From positions 1 to 25,928 of the IMG/VR virus record IMGVR_UViG_3300026932_000021: a stretch of DNA of 25,928 nucleotides. One strand, 5' to 3'. Below the pieces are notes generated by a model. That model made no database searches. It was not told the origin of the DNA and saw only the letters and a program-made list of their open reading frames with translations. This document shows, one piece after another, positions 6,708-14,427 of the stretch. Source of the stretch: a virus. How positions within the stretch are numbered: position 1 is the stretch's first letter; the number at the start of each line of letters is the position of its first letter. A program made the translations under genes and the position numbers.

Positions 6708-8976
6708 TTGCGTCCATTCCACCCATTCTTGCCGCTGCGTTTCCGGCTTGCTTGCTTGCACCATCTGCTACTCCGTCGGCTTTCGCCCTCTGTTGAGAAT
6801 CTGCGGCCCGCTGCATCAATTCGACTGCCTTCAGCAGACCTTCTTCGTGTACCTTCGCCGCTCCAATCTGGGCATTCAGCAGGGAAATTTGCTGCTGCTT
6901 GTCCACACCATCGGCTTCCGCAAGCAGCTTGGTTGCCTCCGCTTGCAGCTTCAGGATCTTGGCCTGGCTTTCCAGCGCGGCCTGCTCCAGTTCCTTCGTT
7001 GCCAGCTGGAACTCCCGCTGAGCATCCTGTTCCTTCTGCTTCAGCTTCCCTTCCTCGATCTGAACCTTCGGATTTGGGGGAGGCTGAATTGCATTCGGTC
7101 CCTGCGGATCGGGCAGCAGCAGGTCAATGTCGGCCACGTTGTAGGATTCGAGAAATTCCCGATGCACCAAATACTTATTGTACCCAAAGTAGCTGTTCGA
7201 CGCATTCAGCACCATCGTTGCGTTCTGCTGTCGCTGGGTCTCGGAAACCATCTCCGCAGCCACTGCTGGATACACGCGGAAGCGGCCACTGTCGTAGTCC
7301 GTCGGAGCAATCATGGCCATTGTGCCCTGGGTCAGCTCCTCCCACTGCGGACTGTCCCGGAGGAAAAGTCGGTTGCAGTTGTGAACCTTCCGCAGCTCAT
7401 ACGTGAAGCTCCTGTGCATCCGAGTGAAAATCCCGCTGAAGATCTTCATCCCCTGTTCCAGCGTATTCCGGCTCGTCTCCGCGGGCGTATTCTGCCCTGG
7501 GCTAATGCCCATCATAATGTCAGTCGACCCGGCGATCTTCTCCCCGTAGCTAATGAGCAGGGAAAGGAGCTGGAAAAGTACTGTGGAGGGTTCCCGAACG
7601 GGCAGCGGGAAGATGTTCTTCCGAAGGTCATCCCCAGTCGAATCCACCGTCTTCCACTCGAAGGGGTTGAAGGTAGTCTGCCCGCCCTTGAGCTTCACCC
7701 CTCTCCCCAGAAAGCCACCCGCGGTCGTGTTCATCGTCCCGCTGTCGATCATCTGATTGAGCGTCGTGTTCACTGCCTCATTCGTCGGACCCATCAGGGC
7801 AATCAAGCCCAGGTCGTAGAAGCCGCCGTCAGGCGAGGGGATGAAGGTGTATTTTGTAAAGTAGTCTGGCGGAGTGATCCGAAGGATGCTGTTTGCAGGG
7901 TGGTTCCTCAGCTCCAGCTTTTTGTCCTCAAGCCGATTCTTTTCCGCCCGATCCTCTGCCTTTTGGATTGCTTTGTCCAGGCTTCGCACCAGTGCATCGT
8001 TCTTCCGAACAACGTCTCCTTCATCGTAGAATCGAGCCACGATTCGCAGAGTTTGTTTGGTGTCCAGCCTGACAAACACAACATACGGTTCAGCATACCC
8101 GTCCCCATCGAGGTCCAGCCACTTGTGCTGTTCCAGGATATCGAACATTTCGGTCGTTGTGTCCTGATCAGGGTGGGTGCCCGCAGCATCCTTGGCTGCT
8201 TGGGACAGTTCGTTCGACTCGGTTGCCCTGGTCGGAGGGGTGTCGTCCATCTCCAGGAACACACCTGCATTCTCCCGCTCGGCAATGTCGTTCCTGGTCC
8301 ACTCCAGCAGATGCGTTGCCCGATTGCACCTGTCCAGGTTCTTCGTATTGTAGTCCACCACAAACTTCTGTGCCGGGACGAACTCGCTGACCACAATCCC
8401 CTTCACTGAATCCCAGTAGGTCTTCTTAAAGGCGCAGCCCATCAGGCTTGCTGCAAACTTGCACTTTTCGTCATCATCGCGCCAGTTTAGATCTTCCTCA
8501 ATCAGCTGGAAGCTCATGTGCTGCCCAATGCGTTTGGCAACCTTGCTGGCCTCACCCTTCGGATCGGCACCAAACACAGTGCACTTCACCGGCGTCTTCC
8601 CCTTGGTCAGAACTGCGACCCTGCTGAGGAACTGAAGTGCGCCGACCGTCAGCAGCGGAAACTTCACATTGGAGCAGTTTTCCCAGGGAAAGCTCTTCGC
8701 CTCCACGACCTGCATGGCCAGCTTCATCCCGTCGGCATTCTTCCGCTCCCACTCCTTCCTGGTGGCCAGGTCCGAACGATAGTCCTCCACAACTGTACTG
8801 CCGATCTGATCCAGTTCTTCCCGGCTCAGCATCGTGCCGATGTTTGCTGTCGAGCTCAGCAACTCAAACTTCAATTTAAACTTTGGCTGGTTGAGCCGAC
8901 TACTCACCCCCTGGTTCGTCTGTCGGGGAATGTTATTCGTGCCGGTCTTCACGACTTTTGCCTGATGCAGTGACAT
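6667..8976 (-). CDS. Portal protein (P22-like)
   Basis: This 769-residue protein is in the size range of P22 gp1 (725 residues). The N-terminal part has REELDQIGSTVVEDYRSD and ERKNADGMKLAMQ. The middle has YTFIPSPDGGFYDLGL, NTTLNQMIDSGTMNTTAGGF and DIMMGISPGQNTPAETSRN, typical of podoviral portal crowns and stems. Residues about 630-730 form a long Gln/Glu/Ala-rich coiled coil, like the P22 portal barrel. AAGGAA is 6 bases upstream of the ATG at 8976. It forms the dodecameric DNA channel and docks terminase. It lies 24 bases after the terminase stop. Confidence 0.88.
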   Translation of the reverse strand: MSLHQAKVVKTGTNNIPRQTNQGVSSRLNQPKFKLKFELLSSTANIGTMLSREELDQIGSTVVEDYRSDLATRKEWERKNADGMKLAMQVVEAKSFPWENCSNVKFPLLTVGALQFLSRVAVLTKGKTPVKCTVFGADPKGEASKVAKRIGQHMSFQLIEEDLNWRDDDEKCKFAASLMGCAFKKTYWDSVKGIVVSEFVPAQKFVVDYNTKNLDRCNRATHLLEWTRNDIAERENAGVFLEMDDTPPTRATESNELSQAAKDAAGTHPDQDTTTEMFDILEQHKWLDLDGDGYAEPYVVFVRLDTKQTLRIVARFYDEGDVVRKNDALVRSLDKAIQKAEDRAEKNRLEDKKLELRNHPANSILRITPPDYFTKYTFIPSPDGGFYDLGLIALMGPTNEAVNTTLNQMIDSGTMNTTAGGFLGRGVKLKGGQTTFNPFEWKTVDSTGDDLRKNIFPLPVREPSTVLFQLLSLLISYGEKIAGSTDIMMGISPGQNTPAETSRNTLEQGMKIFSGIFTRMHRSFTYELRKVHNCNRLFLRDSPQWEELTQGTMAMIAPTDYDSGRFRVYPAVAAEMVSETQRQQNATMVLNASNSYFGYNKYLVHREFLESYNVADIDLLLPDPQGPNAIQPPPNPKVQIEEGKLKQKEQDAQREFQLATKELEQAALESQAKILKLQAEATKLLAEADGVDKQQQISLLNAQIGAAKVHEEGLLKAVELMQRAADSQQRAKADGVADGASKQAGNAAARMGGMDANANDPGTAGQTLQ

Positions 8977-9000
8977 TGCAATTCCTTTGGGTTGTTCAGC

Positions 9001-10458
9001 TCAGTAGCCCGTCACCTTGTTCCGGCCATCCGCCTGAACCCTGTCGACACGCTTGAAGTAGAGTTCCTCCTCAGTCAGGAAAAACTCCTCGTCAATGACG
9101 GGAAGCTCATCATATCCACGAGAGAGGATGGCTGTGGAATCCACCTGATCGTCAGCAATTGCATCGGACATTCCAGTGAACTTTCGCAGCTCAATCTCGT
9201 AGGCTGCGTACCAGTCAGCCTCTTTGTCAAACTTCACACGTTTGGAGCGCATGCGGCGCTGGAGGCTCTTGGCCCGCACACCCTTGTCTTTGTTACTGAT
9301 CAGTGGAACGAAGTTAATGAAGACGTTGCGCTCTGCCATCTCCTGCCGAAGCATGGGCTCCAGCATCTTCCAAATAACTCCGTCTTCGACGAAGAACAGC
9401 TCTGGCTCCCACCGTTCATTCACCTCAAACAGCTGCTCGATGAGCTCCAGGCTGTCCCAGCGGCCAAGGACCTCCCCGATGATATGCAGGCAGTTGGTCC
9501 TATCCTGTCCACCGATCGTAAAGCTGCTCCGATTGGCCTTGTCCTTCTTGCTGACGGCGAAGTCCACCCCACAGCAGACCCGCTTATCCAACTCATAGTC
9601 CAGACCTTCCATCGGCTGGAAGTCTTCCTTCCGAAAGTATGCTTCGCTGTTGTCAAACGGATCATTCAGATACTCTTGGCTGTACCCCGCGGCATCAAAC
9701 TGATCCACGAAGCTCTTACGAATCTGCCGCAGCGTCTTCTCGGTGAACTGCTCGGGCCACAGGATTTCAGTGAAATCATCAAAGCCCTTGTGGGCTCTGT
9801 AGAAGAGGGTCTTCCAGCTGCTGTCCTTCATGATCCGCGCTAACAGCGAATCTTCGTGCAGAATGGTCCCATGCAGTCTGACCTTGCCACCGCGTCGCAT
9901 AGCGGGCAGTAGGGCGCGATAGAACCACTTTCGGAATTTGACCCGCCTGTCGACATTCTCGACCTGTTCGTCATCTTCCAGGTCGTCGCAGATGATGAGG
10001 CCTGGCCGCTTCCCTTTCCACTTTCGTCCCCGCATCTTCTGCCCACTGCCTCGGGCGATGATCCGGCACTGATACCCATCCGCGAAGTTAATGACAATGT
10101 CAGTCTTCGCAGCAGTCTCCAGGCCGACAATGCCGAAGTGCTCGATAAGGTCTTCATTTTCAGTAACCTCACGACTGATATCCCCCAGGTGTTCAATGGC
10201 CATTTCCTCATTGGAGCTGACCAAAATCATATAGCTCTCGACGCGGAAAAGAGCGACTGCCAGCGTGTAGTCATGCGTGAGAGCAGTGGACTTCGCGTGA
10301 CCACGAGGGGCAGCCACTGCACAGAAGGGATCTTCGCCCGAATACAGTGCCCAGCTTTCCCGATGGAATTCTGGCGTGGGCTTGGCATCATCGTACAGTG
10401 GACTGAGGAACGTTCCTGCAAAGCCCTCCACCAGTTCTGCCGTGAGCTTAATTGCCAT
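9001..10458 (-). CDS. terL: Terminase large subunit
   Basis: This 485-residue protein has a Walker A variant APRGHAKST at 50-58, a Walker B LIICDDLEDD at 154-163, and an RNase H-like nuclease start CCGVDFAVSKKD with Asp299. Length and motif order match two-domain large terminases of P22-like and related podoviruses (ATP-driven translocation, then DNA cutting). The ATG at 10458 lies inside the end of the preceding gene with an 11-base overlap and has GGGGAAG upstream. The usual order small terminase, large terminase, portal is kept. Confidence 0.93.
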   Translation of the reverse strand: MAIKLTAELVEGFAGTFLSPLYDDAKPTPEFHRESWALYSGEDPFCAVAAPRGHAKSTALTHDYTLAVALFRVESYMILVSSNEEMAIEHLGDISREVTENEDLIEHFGIVGLETAAKTDIVINFADGYQCRIIARGSGQKMRGRKWKGKRPGLIICDDLEDDEQVENVDRRVKFRKWFYRALLPAMRRGGKVRLHGTILHEDSLLARIMKDSSWKTLFYRAHKGFDDFTEILWPEQFTEKTLRQIRKSFVDQFDAAGYSQEYLNDPFDNSEAYFRKEDFQPMEGLDYELDKRVCCGVDFAVSKKDKANRSSFTIGGQDRTNCLHIIGEVLGRWDSLELIEQLFEVNERWEPELFFVEDGVIWKMLEPMLRQEMAERNVFINFVPLISNKDKGVRAKSLQRRMRSKRVKFDKEADWYAAYEIELRKFTGMSDAIADDQVDSTAILSRGYDELPVIDEEFFLTEEELYFKRVDRVQADGRNKVTGY

Positions 10459-11098
10459 CGGACTTCCCCTTCACCTTCGGGGTTACATCCTCCACCAGCT
10501 CCTTCGCCGGGACCGCTCCTATCCCCTGCCCCTTCCTGTTAACAATAAGTGCCGTGAGACGATCTGCGAGAGACTCAAGATTTGTTTTCTCTGCTGGAGG
10601 AGCTTCTCTTCCTGGATTACCCAGTCCGAGAGCTCTTGATGCCAGCTTTCCAGCTTCGATTGCGATGGCATCAGAGGCGTTCGGGTTGCTGAGCTTTGTG
10701 TGCAGGACGTCGACACTTCGGAGCATGAGAGCCTGGAGGCGCTCTTGGATTGTGCTGACGATGGCAGGATCGGTGACCTGTCCCCTGAAGGGCTCAAGGG
10801 CCGCTTGGAACTCTGGAAGAACAAGAACAGTGCTGAACCAGCCAGCAGGCCGACCATAGGCAGTAGAGATTTCCGCATGAGTTGCACCTGGGTGGGCCAA
10901 GATCCACTGCACCAGCTCGGCGAAGTCGATCCTCGGCCTTTCGGACAGAGGGATGAGGGTTTGGGGCGAGGGCTCCAGAGGAACTGGCGGAGCCGCAATG
11001 ATCGCAGTCGTGCGACCGAGCTTCACTGCCTTCAGAGGCTGACCTTCCGCAGCCAGCTGTGCGAGAATTTCCCCCGTCTCCGGGTCAACCTTGTCCAC
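10448..11098 (-). CDS. Terminase small subunit-like protein, paralogue B
   Basis: This 216-residue protein starts at GTG 11098, three bases after the preceding stop. Residues about 70-105 form a helix-turn-helix-like region (LAHPGATHAEISTAYGR). Then come FQAALEPFRGQVTDP, ERLQALMLRSVDVLHTKL and ASRALGLGN. The same series of phrases occurs in the next gene upstream, so the two are paralogues. A DNA-recognition role in packaging is inferred from position immediately before the large terminase. It has an extra N-terminal stretch of about 65 residues and a longer basic C-terminal tail than its partner. Confidence 0.75.
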   Translation of the reverse strand: MDKVDPETGEILAQLAAEGQPLKAVKLGRTTAIIAAPPVPLEPSPQTLIPLSERPRIDFAELVQWILAHPGATHAEISTAYGRPAGWFSTVLVLPEFQAALEPFRGQVTDPAIVSTIQERLQALMLRSVDVLHTKLSNPNASDAIAIEAGKLASRALGLGNPGREAPPAEKTNLESLADRLTALIVNRKGQGIGAVPAKELVEDVTPKVKGKSDGN

Positions 11099-11101
11099 AG
11101 C

Positions 11102-11500
11102 TTACTTCCGCCGAGCACCTGGAACTGCCTGATGATTCCCCAGGCCAAGCGCCTTTGAGGCCAGGCCCAGTGCCTCCAGCGCATAGGATGCCGAATCCTG
11201 CTGTTCCAACTTCCGATGCACAACTTCCAGACTCTGGTGGGCCAACCCTCCCAGCCGCTCATCCAGTGCCCTCGAAATGCTCGGATCGATCAGTTCTGCC
11301 CTTCGCTGTGCCAACCTTGCCTGGAATGCGTCCGAAGCGATCACGCGGCTGACCCAACCTTGGCTCAGGTTGTACTTCTCCGCAAGAGCCTTCTGACTCA
11401 CCCCTGGGTCCGCCAAGATGTGGTCAATCATCCTGTCGTGGGTGTAGTTCACCTTCAGTATCGCTTTGCCTTCGTCACATCCAGCGGCGCCGATGGTCAT
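11102..11500 (-). CDS. Terminase small subunit-like protein, paralogue A
   Basis: This 132-residue protein is the first gene of the leftward operon. It shows a helix-turn-helix-like region (ILADPGVSQKALAEKYNLSQ), then FQARLAQRRAELIDP, ERLGGLAHQSLEVVHRKL and ASKALGLGN. These match paralogue B in order and spacing. GGAG stands 9 bases before the ATG at 11500. It could be the DNA-binding terminase subunit, with B as a partner, or the reverse. One of the two could also be a regulator. No wet evidence can be read from sequence. Confidence 0.75.
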   Translation of the reverse strand: MTIGAAGCDEGKAILKVNYTHDRMIDHILADPGVSQKALAEKYNLSQGWVSRVIASDAFQARLAQRRAELIDPSISRALDERLGGLAHQSLEVVHRKLEQQDSASYALEALGLASKALGLGNHQAVPGARRK

Positions 11501-11615
11501 AAATTACTCCTATAGCTTGGGACAGAGGTCGCATCCTACCACTAAGGGCACATGGGAGGGGATGCGCAAGGCTGCACAGGAGCGAATGTACCTTCAGTTA
11601 CACAAAAGATATGTC

Positions 11616-11621
11616 AGTATA
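11616..11621 (-). promoter_or_regulatory. Candidate leftward late promoter (-10 box)
   Basis: On the minus strand a perfect TATACT lies 116 bases upstream of the first leftward gene. A second hexamer, TATTAC, overlaps from the upstream side. No good -35 hexamer is found at 16-18 bases (CACGGA at 17), so it may need an activator. The nearby dyad copy 3 lies just upstream and could be where such a factor or repressor binds. Confidence 0.4.
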
Positions 11622-11633
11622 CAGTAATAGGCC

Positions 11634-11678
11634 GATTATCCGTGCGGATTACTCCGTTGTAATCTGCCTCAATAATCC
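11634..11678. repeat. Dispersed dyad, copy 3 (divergent region)
   Basis: Core GGATTAC (11646-11652), centre TCCGTT (identical to copy 1), right arm GTAATCT (11659-11665). The outer half-sites are TTATC on the left and AATAA on the right. On the plus strand it contains TTGTAA (11657-11662), followed 18 bases later by TACAGG, a weak version of the promoter geometry seen at copies 6 and 8. It stands in the divergent region between the two arms. Confidence 0.8.
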
Positions 11679-12373
11679 TGTACAGGAAAAAATAAAAAAA
11701 TTGGAAGGGAAAAGAGCTCAGTGAGGGAAGAGGGAAAAAAATTTGAAAAACTGCGGAGGGGTGCATTAACACTTTTTTGCTGCGCCGCCGTTTTCCCCCC
11801 ACACCCCCCTGGAACCCCTCCCACCGCCTGGAGACCCCCTCCACATGTTCAGCCCCCTGGGTGGGGGTTCGCCCAGCCTACCGGGGCCAATCTCGCACCC
11901 CACTCCAGACCCTTCGCATGCCTCCCCGTGCCTACCGGCCAACCTGTCACACATCCACCACACCACCAGACGGAGGGCCAACCACATCGGAAGGCCTGGG
12001 GTATACGACCGGGCGAGGCAGGCGGGGAGGGGTGAGGCAGGGGAGGGCGGTTTGCCGCGCACGCCCGCCCCCACACCCTGCCCACACTCCTTGCATGGTC
12101 TTTCATCCTTTCAGCCCTCCTGTCCCCTTCCCTTTCGTCCTCGCGCAGCCCCGCCTACCGACTCAACCCGGCACATTGGATTAGCGAGGCTGTGCGCTCT
12201 TGGCCGGGGTTGGGGCCACCATTGCACCAGCCCCCACTCGTTCACGCCCCCTAGAGGCCATTGCGGCCCGTTTTCACCAAAATGGTGCGAGGCATAAAGG
12301 GCCGCAGGTTCATACGCAACGGGGCATATGGGAATGGGAAGGGAAAGGTGTGCGGGTTGGGCGACATTCCCCC

Positions 12374-12401
12374 TTGCAATCAGTCCCCCAACCCCTATAC
12401 T
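12374..12401 (+). promoter_or_regulatory. Sigma70-like promoter for the first rightward gene
   Basis: TTGCAA (12374-12379), a 16-base spacer and TATACT (12396-12401). The start codon of the 39-residue gene is 37 bases downstream, preceded by the leader CCTGAAAGGCTCACC. Confidence 0.6.
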
Positions 12402-12438
12402 AGAGGTGTACGCAACCCAACCCTGAAAGGCTCACCAC

Positions 12439-12558
12439 ATGGTCTCCGTTCTCCTCCTCCTCATCATCGCCGGCGCAGTCTCCTCCGCCGTCCTCCTCGG
12501 CATGGCCGTGCGGAACCTTGCCACTCTCGTGGCCTTGTGCATGGATGCGCTCTCCTAA
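12439..12558 (+). CDS. Small single-span membrane protein, 39 residues
   Basis: ATG at 12439 opens a 39-codon frame (start MVSVLLLLIIAGAVSSAVLL, end LCMDALS). Residues 2-22 form one hydrophobic helix, so an inner-membrane location is likely. It is preceded by a promoter and by the leader GAAAGGCTCA shared with other block-opening genes. The next gene starts 8 bases after its stop. Function is unknown. Short phage membrane peptides of this kind sometimes act on host membranes or exclude other phages, but nothing here shows that. Confidence 0.6.
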   Translation: MVSVLLLLIIAGAVSSAVLLGMAVRNLATLVALCMDALS

Positions 12559-12566
12559 AGGCCAAG

Positions 12567-12896
12567 ATGAACACGACCCAAACTCCTACCGCTATCGCGC
12601 GGTTTCTATCCCTCCACCGGCCGCAGCACCAAGAGGGCGCGATGGTGTACGAAGTCTGGCAAGACGGCGAAATCACGCTCACGAAGGGCGGTGACCTTTG
12701 GCGGAAGCGCTCGCTCCACATGCTCGTGGCGGGCGTCAATCCGGCCTACGCCCTCCCGGCCGATCAAATGCCCATCAAGATCGGCGTCAACGGATCAATC
12801 ATTGTCGAGAGCTACGATAAGGCGCTGGAGGCCCACCGGATCGTGGTGTCCGAAGCGAGAGAGAGGCACGGCAAGATGGCCGGACCACTCCTCTAG
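12567..12896 (+). CDS. Hypothetical protein, 109 residues
   Basis: ATG at 12567 was chosen because it follows the 39-residue gene by 8 bases. The frame is open further upstream, but that part overlaps the promoter and the small gene. The product starts MNTTQTPTAIARFLSLHR, has a mid segment MVYEVWQDGEITLTKGGDLW and a helix at the end rich in Arg, Glu and Lys. There is no membrane segment or cysteine cluster. Not recognised. A GC-rich hairpin begins at its stop codon. Confidence 0.65.
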   Translation: MNTTQTPTAIARFLSLHRPQHQEGAMVYEVWQDGEITLTKGGDLWRKRSLHMLVAGVNPAYALPADQMPIKIGVNGSIIVESYDKALEAHRIVVSEARERHGKMAGPLL

Positions 12897-12910
12897 GGGC
12901 TTCGCCCCCT
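12895..12910 (+). other. GC hairpin at gene end, no T-tract
   Basis: GGGGC-TTC-GCCCC forms a short perfect stem beginning in the stop codon. The sequence after it lacks a run of T, so termination would be weak at best. A similar GGGGC-TTT-GCCCC hairpin follows the gene ending at 21867. Confidence 0.45.
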
Positions 12911-12936
12911 CCGCGTCGATGTGCGCGGTTTGAATG

Positions 12937-12967
12937 TTGACACGAAGCGCCAGCCCCGTGCTAGAAT
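12937..12967 (+). promoter_or_regulatory. Promoter upstream of the 171-residue gene
   Basis: A consensus -35 TTGACA (12937-12942) is followed by TAGAAT (12962-12967). The 19-base spacer is longer than ideal. The gene start is 79 bases downstream, so the leader is long and contains the hairpin at 13011-13026. Confidence 0.55.
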
Positions 12968-13010
12968 TCAAACCGGGCACATTGCCCACACCCTGCCGGG
13001 GGTTTCCGGT

Positions 13011-13026
13011 CCGGGGCCAGCCCCGG
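13011..13026 (+). promoter_or_regulatory. Leader hairpin before the 171-residue gene
   Basis: CCGGGGC-CA-GCCCCGG is a perfect 7-bp inverted repeat in the 5' leader, 20 bases before the start codon. It may affect translation or bind a protein as DNA. There is no direct evidence for either. Confidence 0.4.
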
Positions 13027-13046
13027 TAGCTATAGAGGCTCACATC

Positions 13047-13562
13047 ATGGCAACCGTTACCAACTCCACCGCCCGCGTTCCCGCGCTCTCCGCTGAGATC
13101 GACGGCACTTCCCTTATTCTCACGTTCGCCGATGCGCGGAAGCTCTCGGTGGACACCCAATCTCTCTCCGAGAGCATCATCCTTTCCGCCATCCTCCACG
13201 GCATCGAACAAAAGCTCCGTGACGCCGCTGCCATCGGCCGCGACCCCGTGACCGGGCGGAGCGCGACCCTGGAGGACAAGTACAATGCCGTTCGGGAGGT
13301 GTACGACCGGATCACGAGTGTGGATGGCACCTGGAACAAGATTCGCACCGGCGAAGGGGCCGTGCCTACCGGTGGCCTCTTGGTTCGCGCCCTCATGCAG
13401 CTGTCCGGCAAGGATCGGGATGCGATCGTTGAGCAGCTCGCGGGGCTCTCCAAAGAACAGGTGTCGGCGCTCCGCAAGAACAAGCGCGTCGCGGAAGCCA
13501 TCGCCAGCCTCCGTGAAGCCTCGGACGATTCGGACGAGCTTCTGGATGGCCTCTTGGGTTAA
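13047..13562 (+). CDS. Hypothetical protein, paralogue of the 16803 gene
   Basis: This is a 171-residue soluble protein. The ATG at 13047 follows the shared leader AGAGGCTCACATC; an in-frame upstream start would read through the promoter. Residues 20-60 contain LILTFADARKLSV and ILHGIEQKLRDAAA. Later come GGLLVRALMQLSGKD and VSALRKNKRVAEAIASL, and the end is DSDELLDGLLG. The order HG-EQKL, LVRAL---GKD, ALR-N-R---I--L and D-LL-G matches the product of 16803-17447. Function is unknown. An own promoter and a strong terminator make it a single-gene unit with the properties of an abundant early protein, by inference. Confidence 0.78.
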   Translation: MATVTNSTARVPALSAEIDGTSLILTFADARKLSVDTQSLSESIILSAILHGIEQKLRDAAAIGRDPVTGRSATLEDKYNAVREVYDRITSVDGTWNKIRTGEGAVPTGGLLVRALMQLSGKDRDAIVEQLAGLSKEQVSALRKNKRVAEAIASLREASDDSDELLDGLLG

Positions 13563-13582
13563 CGTCCCCCCGCTCCCCTCCC

Positions 13583-13607
13583 AGCCCCTTCGGGGGCTTT
13601 TTCTTTT
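13583..13607 (+). terminator. Intrinsic terminator
   Basis: AGCCCC-TTCG-GGGGCT (13583-13598) is a perfect 6-bp stem with a UUCG loop, followed by TTTTCTTTT. It lies 20 bases after the 171-residue gene and should end its transcript. Confidence 0.85.
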
Positions 13608-13630
13608 GGTGCACGGACCAGCCCCCTCGG

Positions 13631-13676
13631 GGGTTATTGGGGCGGAGTACTCCGGTGTAATCCACCCCGATAACCC
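13631..13676. repeat. Dispersed dyad, copy 4
   Basis: The left arm 13631-13650 (GGGTTATTGGGGCGGAGTAC) and right arm 13657-13676 (GTAATCCACCCCGATAACCC) are centred on TCCGGT. It is the longest copy (20-base arms) but has three mismatches, including GAGTAC in place of GATTAC. It lies just downstream of an intrinsic terminator. Confidence 0.83.
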
Positions 13677-13981
13677 GCCAAAGCCTCTAGGGGATGTGAT
13701 CGCCTCTAGACGTACCGTGCCCCCACCCCGCCCCCGATCGCCCCGCCTACGTGATCCTAGCGCGTCGACTCCACCCCCTAGTGGCACCCCTCCAACCCCC
13801 TCCCCATTCCATTCTTTTACTTTCCCGCACAGGGACAACCCCCACACTTACTGGGTTGCACGGGGGAAAACCACTTGGGCAGGAGACCCCTGCCTGCTAT
13901 GCTTGGGGGTGGCACGTGGGCGGGATATATAGGAGGGGCTGGGTGGAGGGCGGTGGTGGGGCCGGGTCGCGCGGTGGATTG
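13677..13981. other. Gene-poor stretch with one promoter candidate
   Basis: No convincing gene is visible. The plus strand goes from C-rich (13710-13830) to G-rich (13900-13975). TTGGGC (13875-13880), a 17-base spacer and TATGCT (13898-13903) form a rightward promoter candidate, and AGGAGG follows at about 13931. The only frames after it are short Gly-rich ones that do not look like protein. A non-coding transcript is possible but unsupported. Confidence 0.35.
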
Positions 13982-14025
13982 TGGTTATTGAGGTGGATTA
14001 CTCCGGTGTAATCCGCATGGATTAT
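13982..14025. repeat. Dispersed dyad, copy 5
   Basis: Core GGATTAC (13995-14001), centre TCCGGT (same as copy 4), GTAATCC (14008-14014). The outer half-sites are TTATT on the left and GATTA on the right. It lies 163 bases upstream of the 78-residue gene and about 300 bases from copy 4, the closest full pair in the window. Confidence 0.82.
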
Positions 14026-14082
14026 GGCTACGTCACTGCCATGACTTTCCGCTACGTCCCTTCCGTGGATTCTGGCTACCTC
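14018..14082 (+). repeat. Short direct repeats around TGGCTAC
   Basis: GGATTATGGCTACGTC (from 14019) and GGATTCTGGCTACCTC (from 14067) are near-identical 16-mers. Between them lies a partial copy, CCGCTACGTC. A third TGGCTAC follows at 14197, inside the next gene after GAATTC. They could be binding sites in the leader of the 14189 block, or the result of local duplication. Confidence 0.4.
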
Positions 14083-14188
14083 TAAGTCTTTATGCTTTTC
14101 CGCTTGACTACTGACCCCCGTGGGTGTCCAATTGGGGTGGGTTGGGCATCCTGCCCCGCTCGCAACCAACCTTCAGAGGCTCCCATCC

Positions 14189-14425
14189 ATGAATTCTGGC
14201 TACACACAGTCCCCGACAGGGGACACTTCTCCTCTGCCCCAGGAGGAGTACTTCCTCTACTGGGACTACTCCGACCATCGAGCGATCATCCACAATGGTC
14301 CCTGGATGATCGGCGATGTTGTCCTGGTGACGAGCTGTTGGGCTGATTCCTGGAAGGATGCCAAGCGCATTCTGCAGGACGACGTTGCACGTCTTTCTTC
14401 CCCCCGGCGGTCCTGGGAGTACTGA
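14189..14425 (+). CDS. Hypothetical protein, 78 residues
   Basis: ATG at 14189 is chosen because the shared leader CAGAGGCTCCCATCC stands directly before it; the frame is open upstream but without a ribosome site. The product begins MNSGYTQSPTGDTSPLPQEE, then has an aromatic part (YFLYWDYSDHRAIIHNGPW) and ends RRSWEY. It has no membrane segment. Not recognised. It opens a block of four tightly packed small genes that ends at 15322. Confidence 0.65.
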   Translation: MNSGYTQSPTGDTSPLPQEEYFLYWDYSDHRAIIHNGPWMIGDVVLVTSCWADSWKDAKRILQDDVARLSSPRRSWEY

Positions 14426-14427
14426 AC

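Larger units (their letters stand above)
11501..12373. other. Gene-free divergent control region, possible origin
   Basis: I see no convincing gene here. From about 11680 to 11752 the sequence is A-rich (runs of A, GGAAGGGAAAAG), then from about 11780 to 12250 the plus strand is strongly C-rich with many CCCC runs. The short open frames in this stretch are Pro/Arg/Gly-rich composition artefacts on both strands, with no good ribosome sites. A short inverted repeat CACCA-AAA-TGGTG lies near 12275-12290. Position between the divergent arms, an adjacent A-rich segment and skewed composition would suit promoters and a replication origin, but no iterons or initiator boxes are evident. Confidence 0.4.

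Noticed and set aside
6679-8409. Plus-strand frame of 576 codons opposite the portal gene
   Set aside because: The portal reading has family motifs and a ribosome site. The plus frame has no recognisable domain.
11721-12297. Several overlapping open frames of 85-150 codons on both strands
   Set aside because: They are Pro/Arg/Gly-rich products of a C-rich tract, overlap each other in many frames and lack ribosome sites, so they look like composition artefacts.
12261-12566. Upstream extension of the 109-residue gene to 12261, and a 67-codon frame at 12200-12403
   Set aside because: Both read through the TTGCAA/TATACT promoter (the extension also through the 39-residue gene) and have no ribosome site. 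The internal ATG at 12567 is better.
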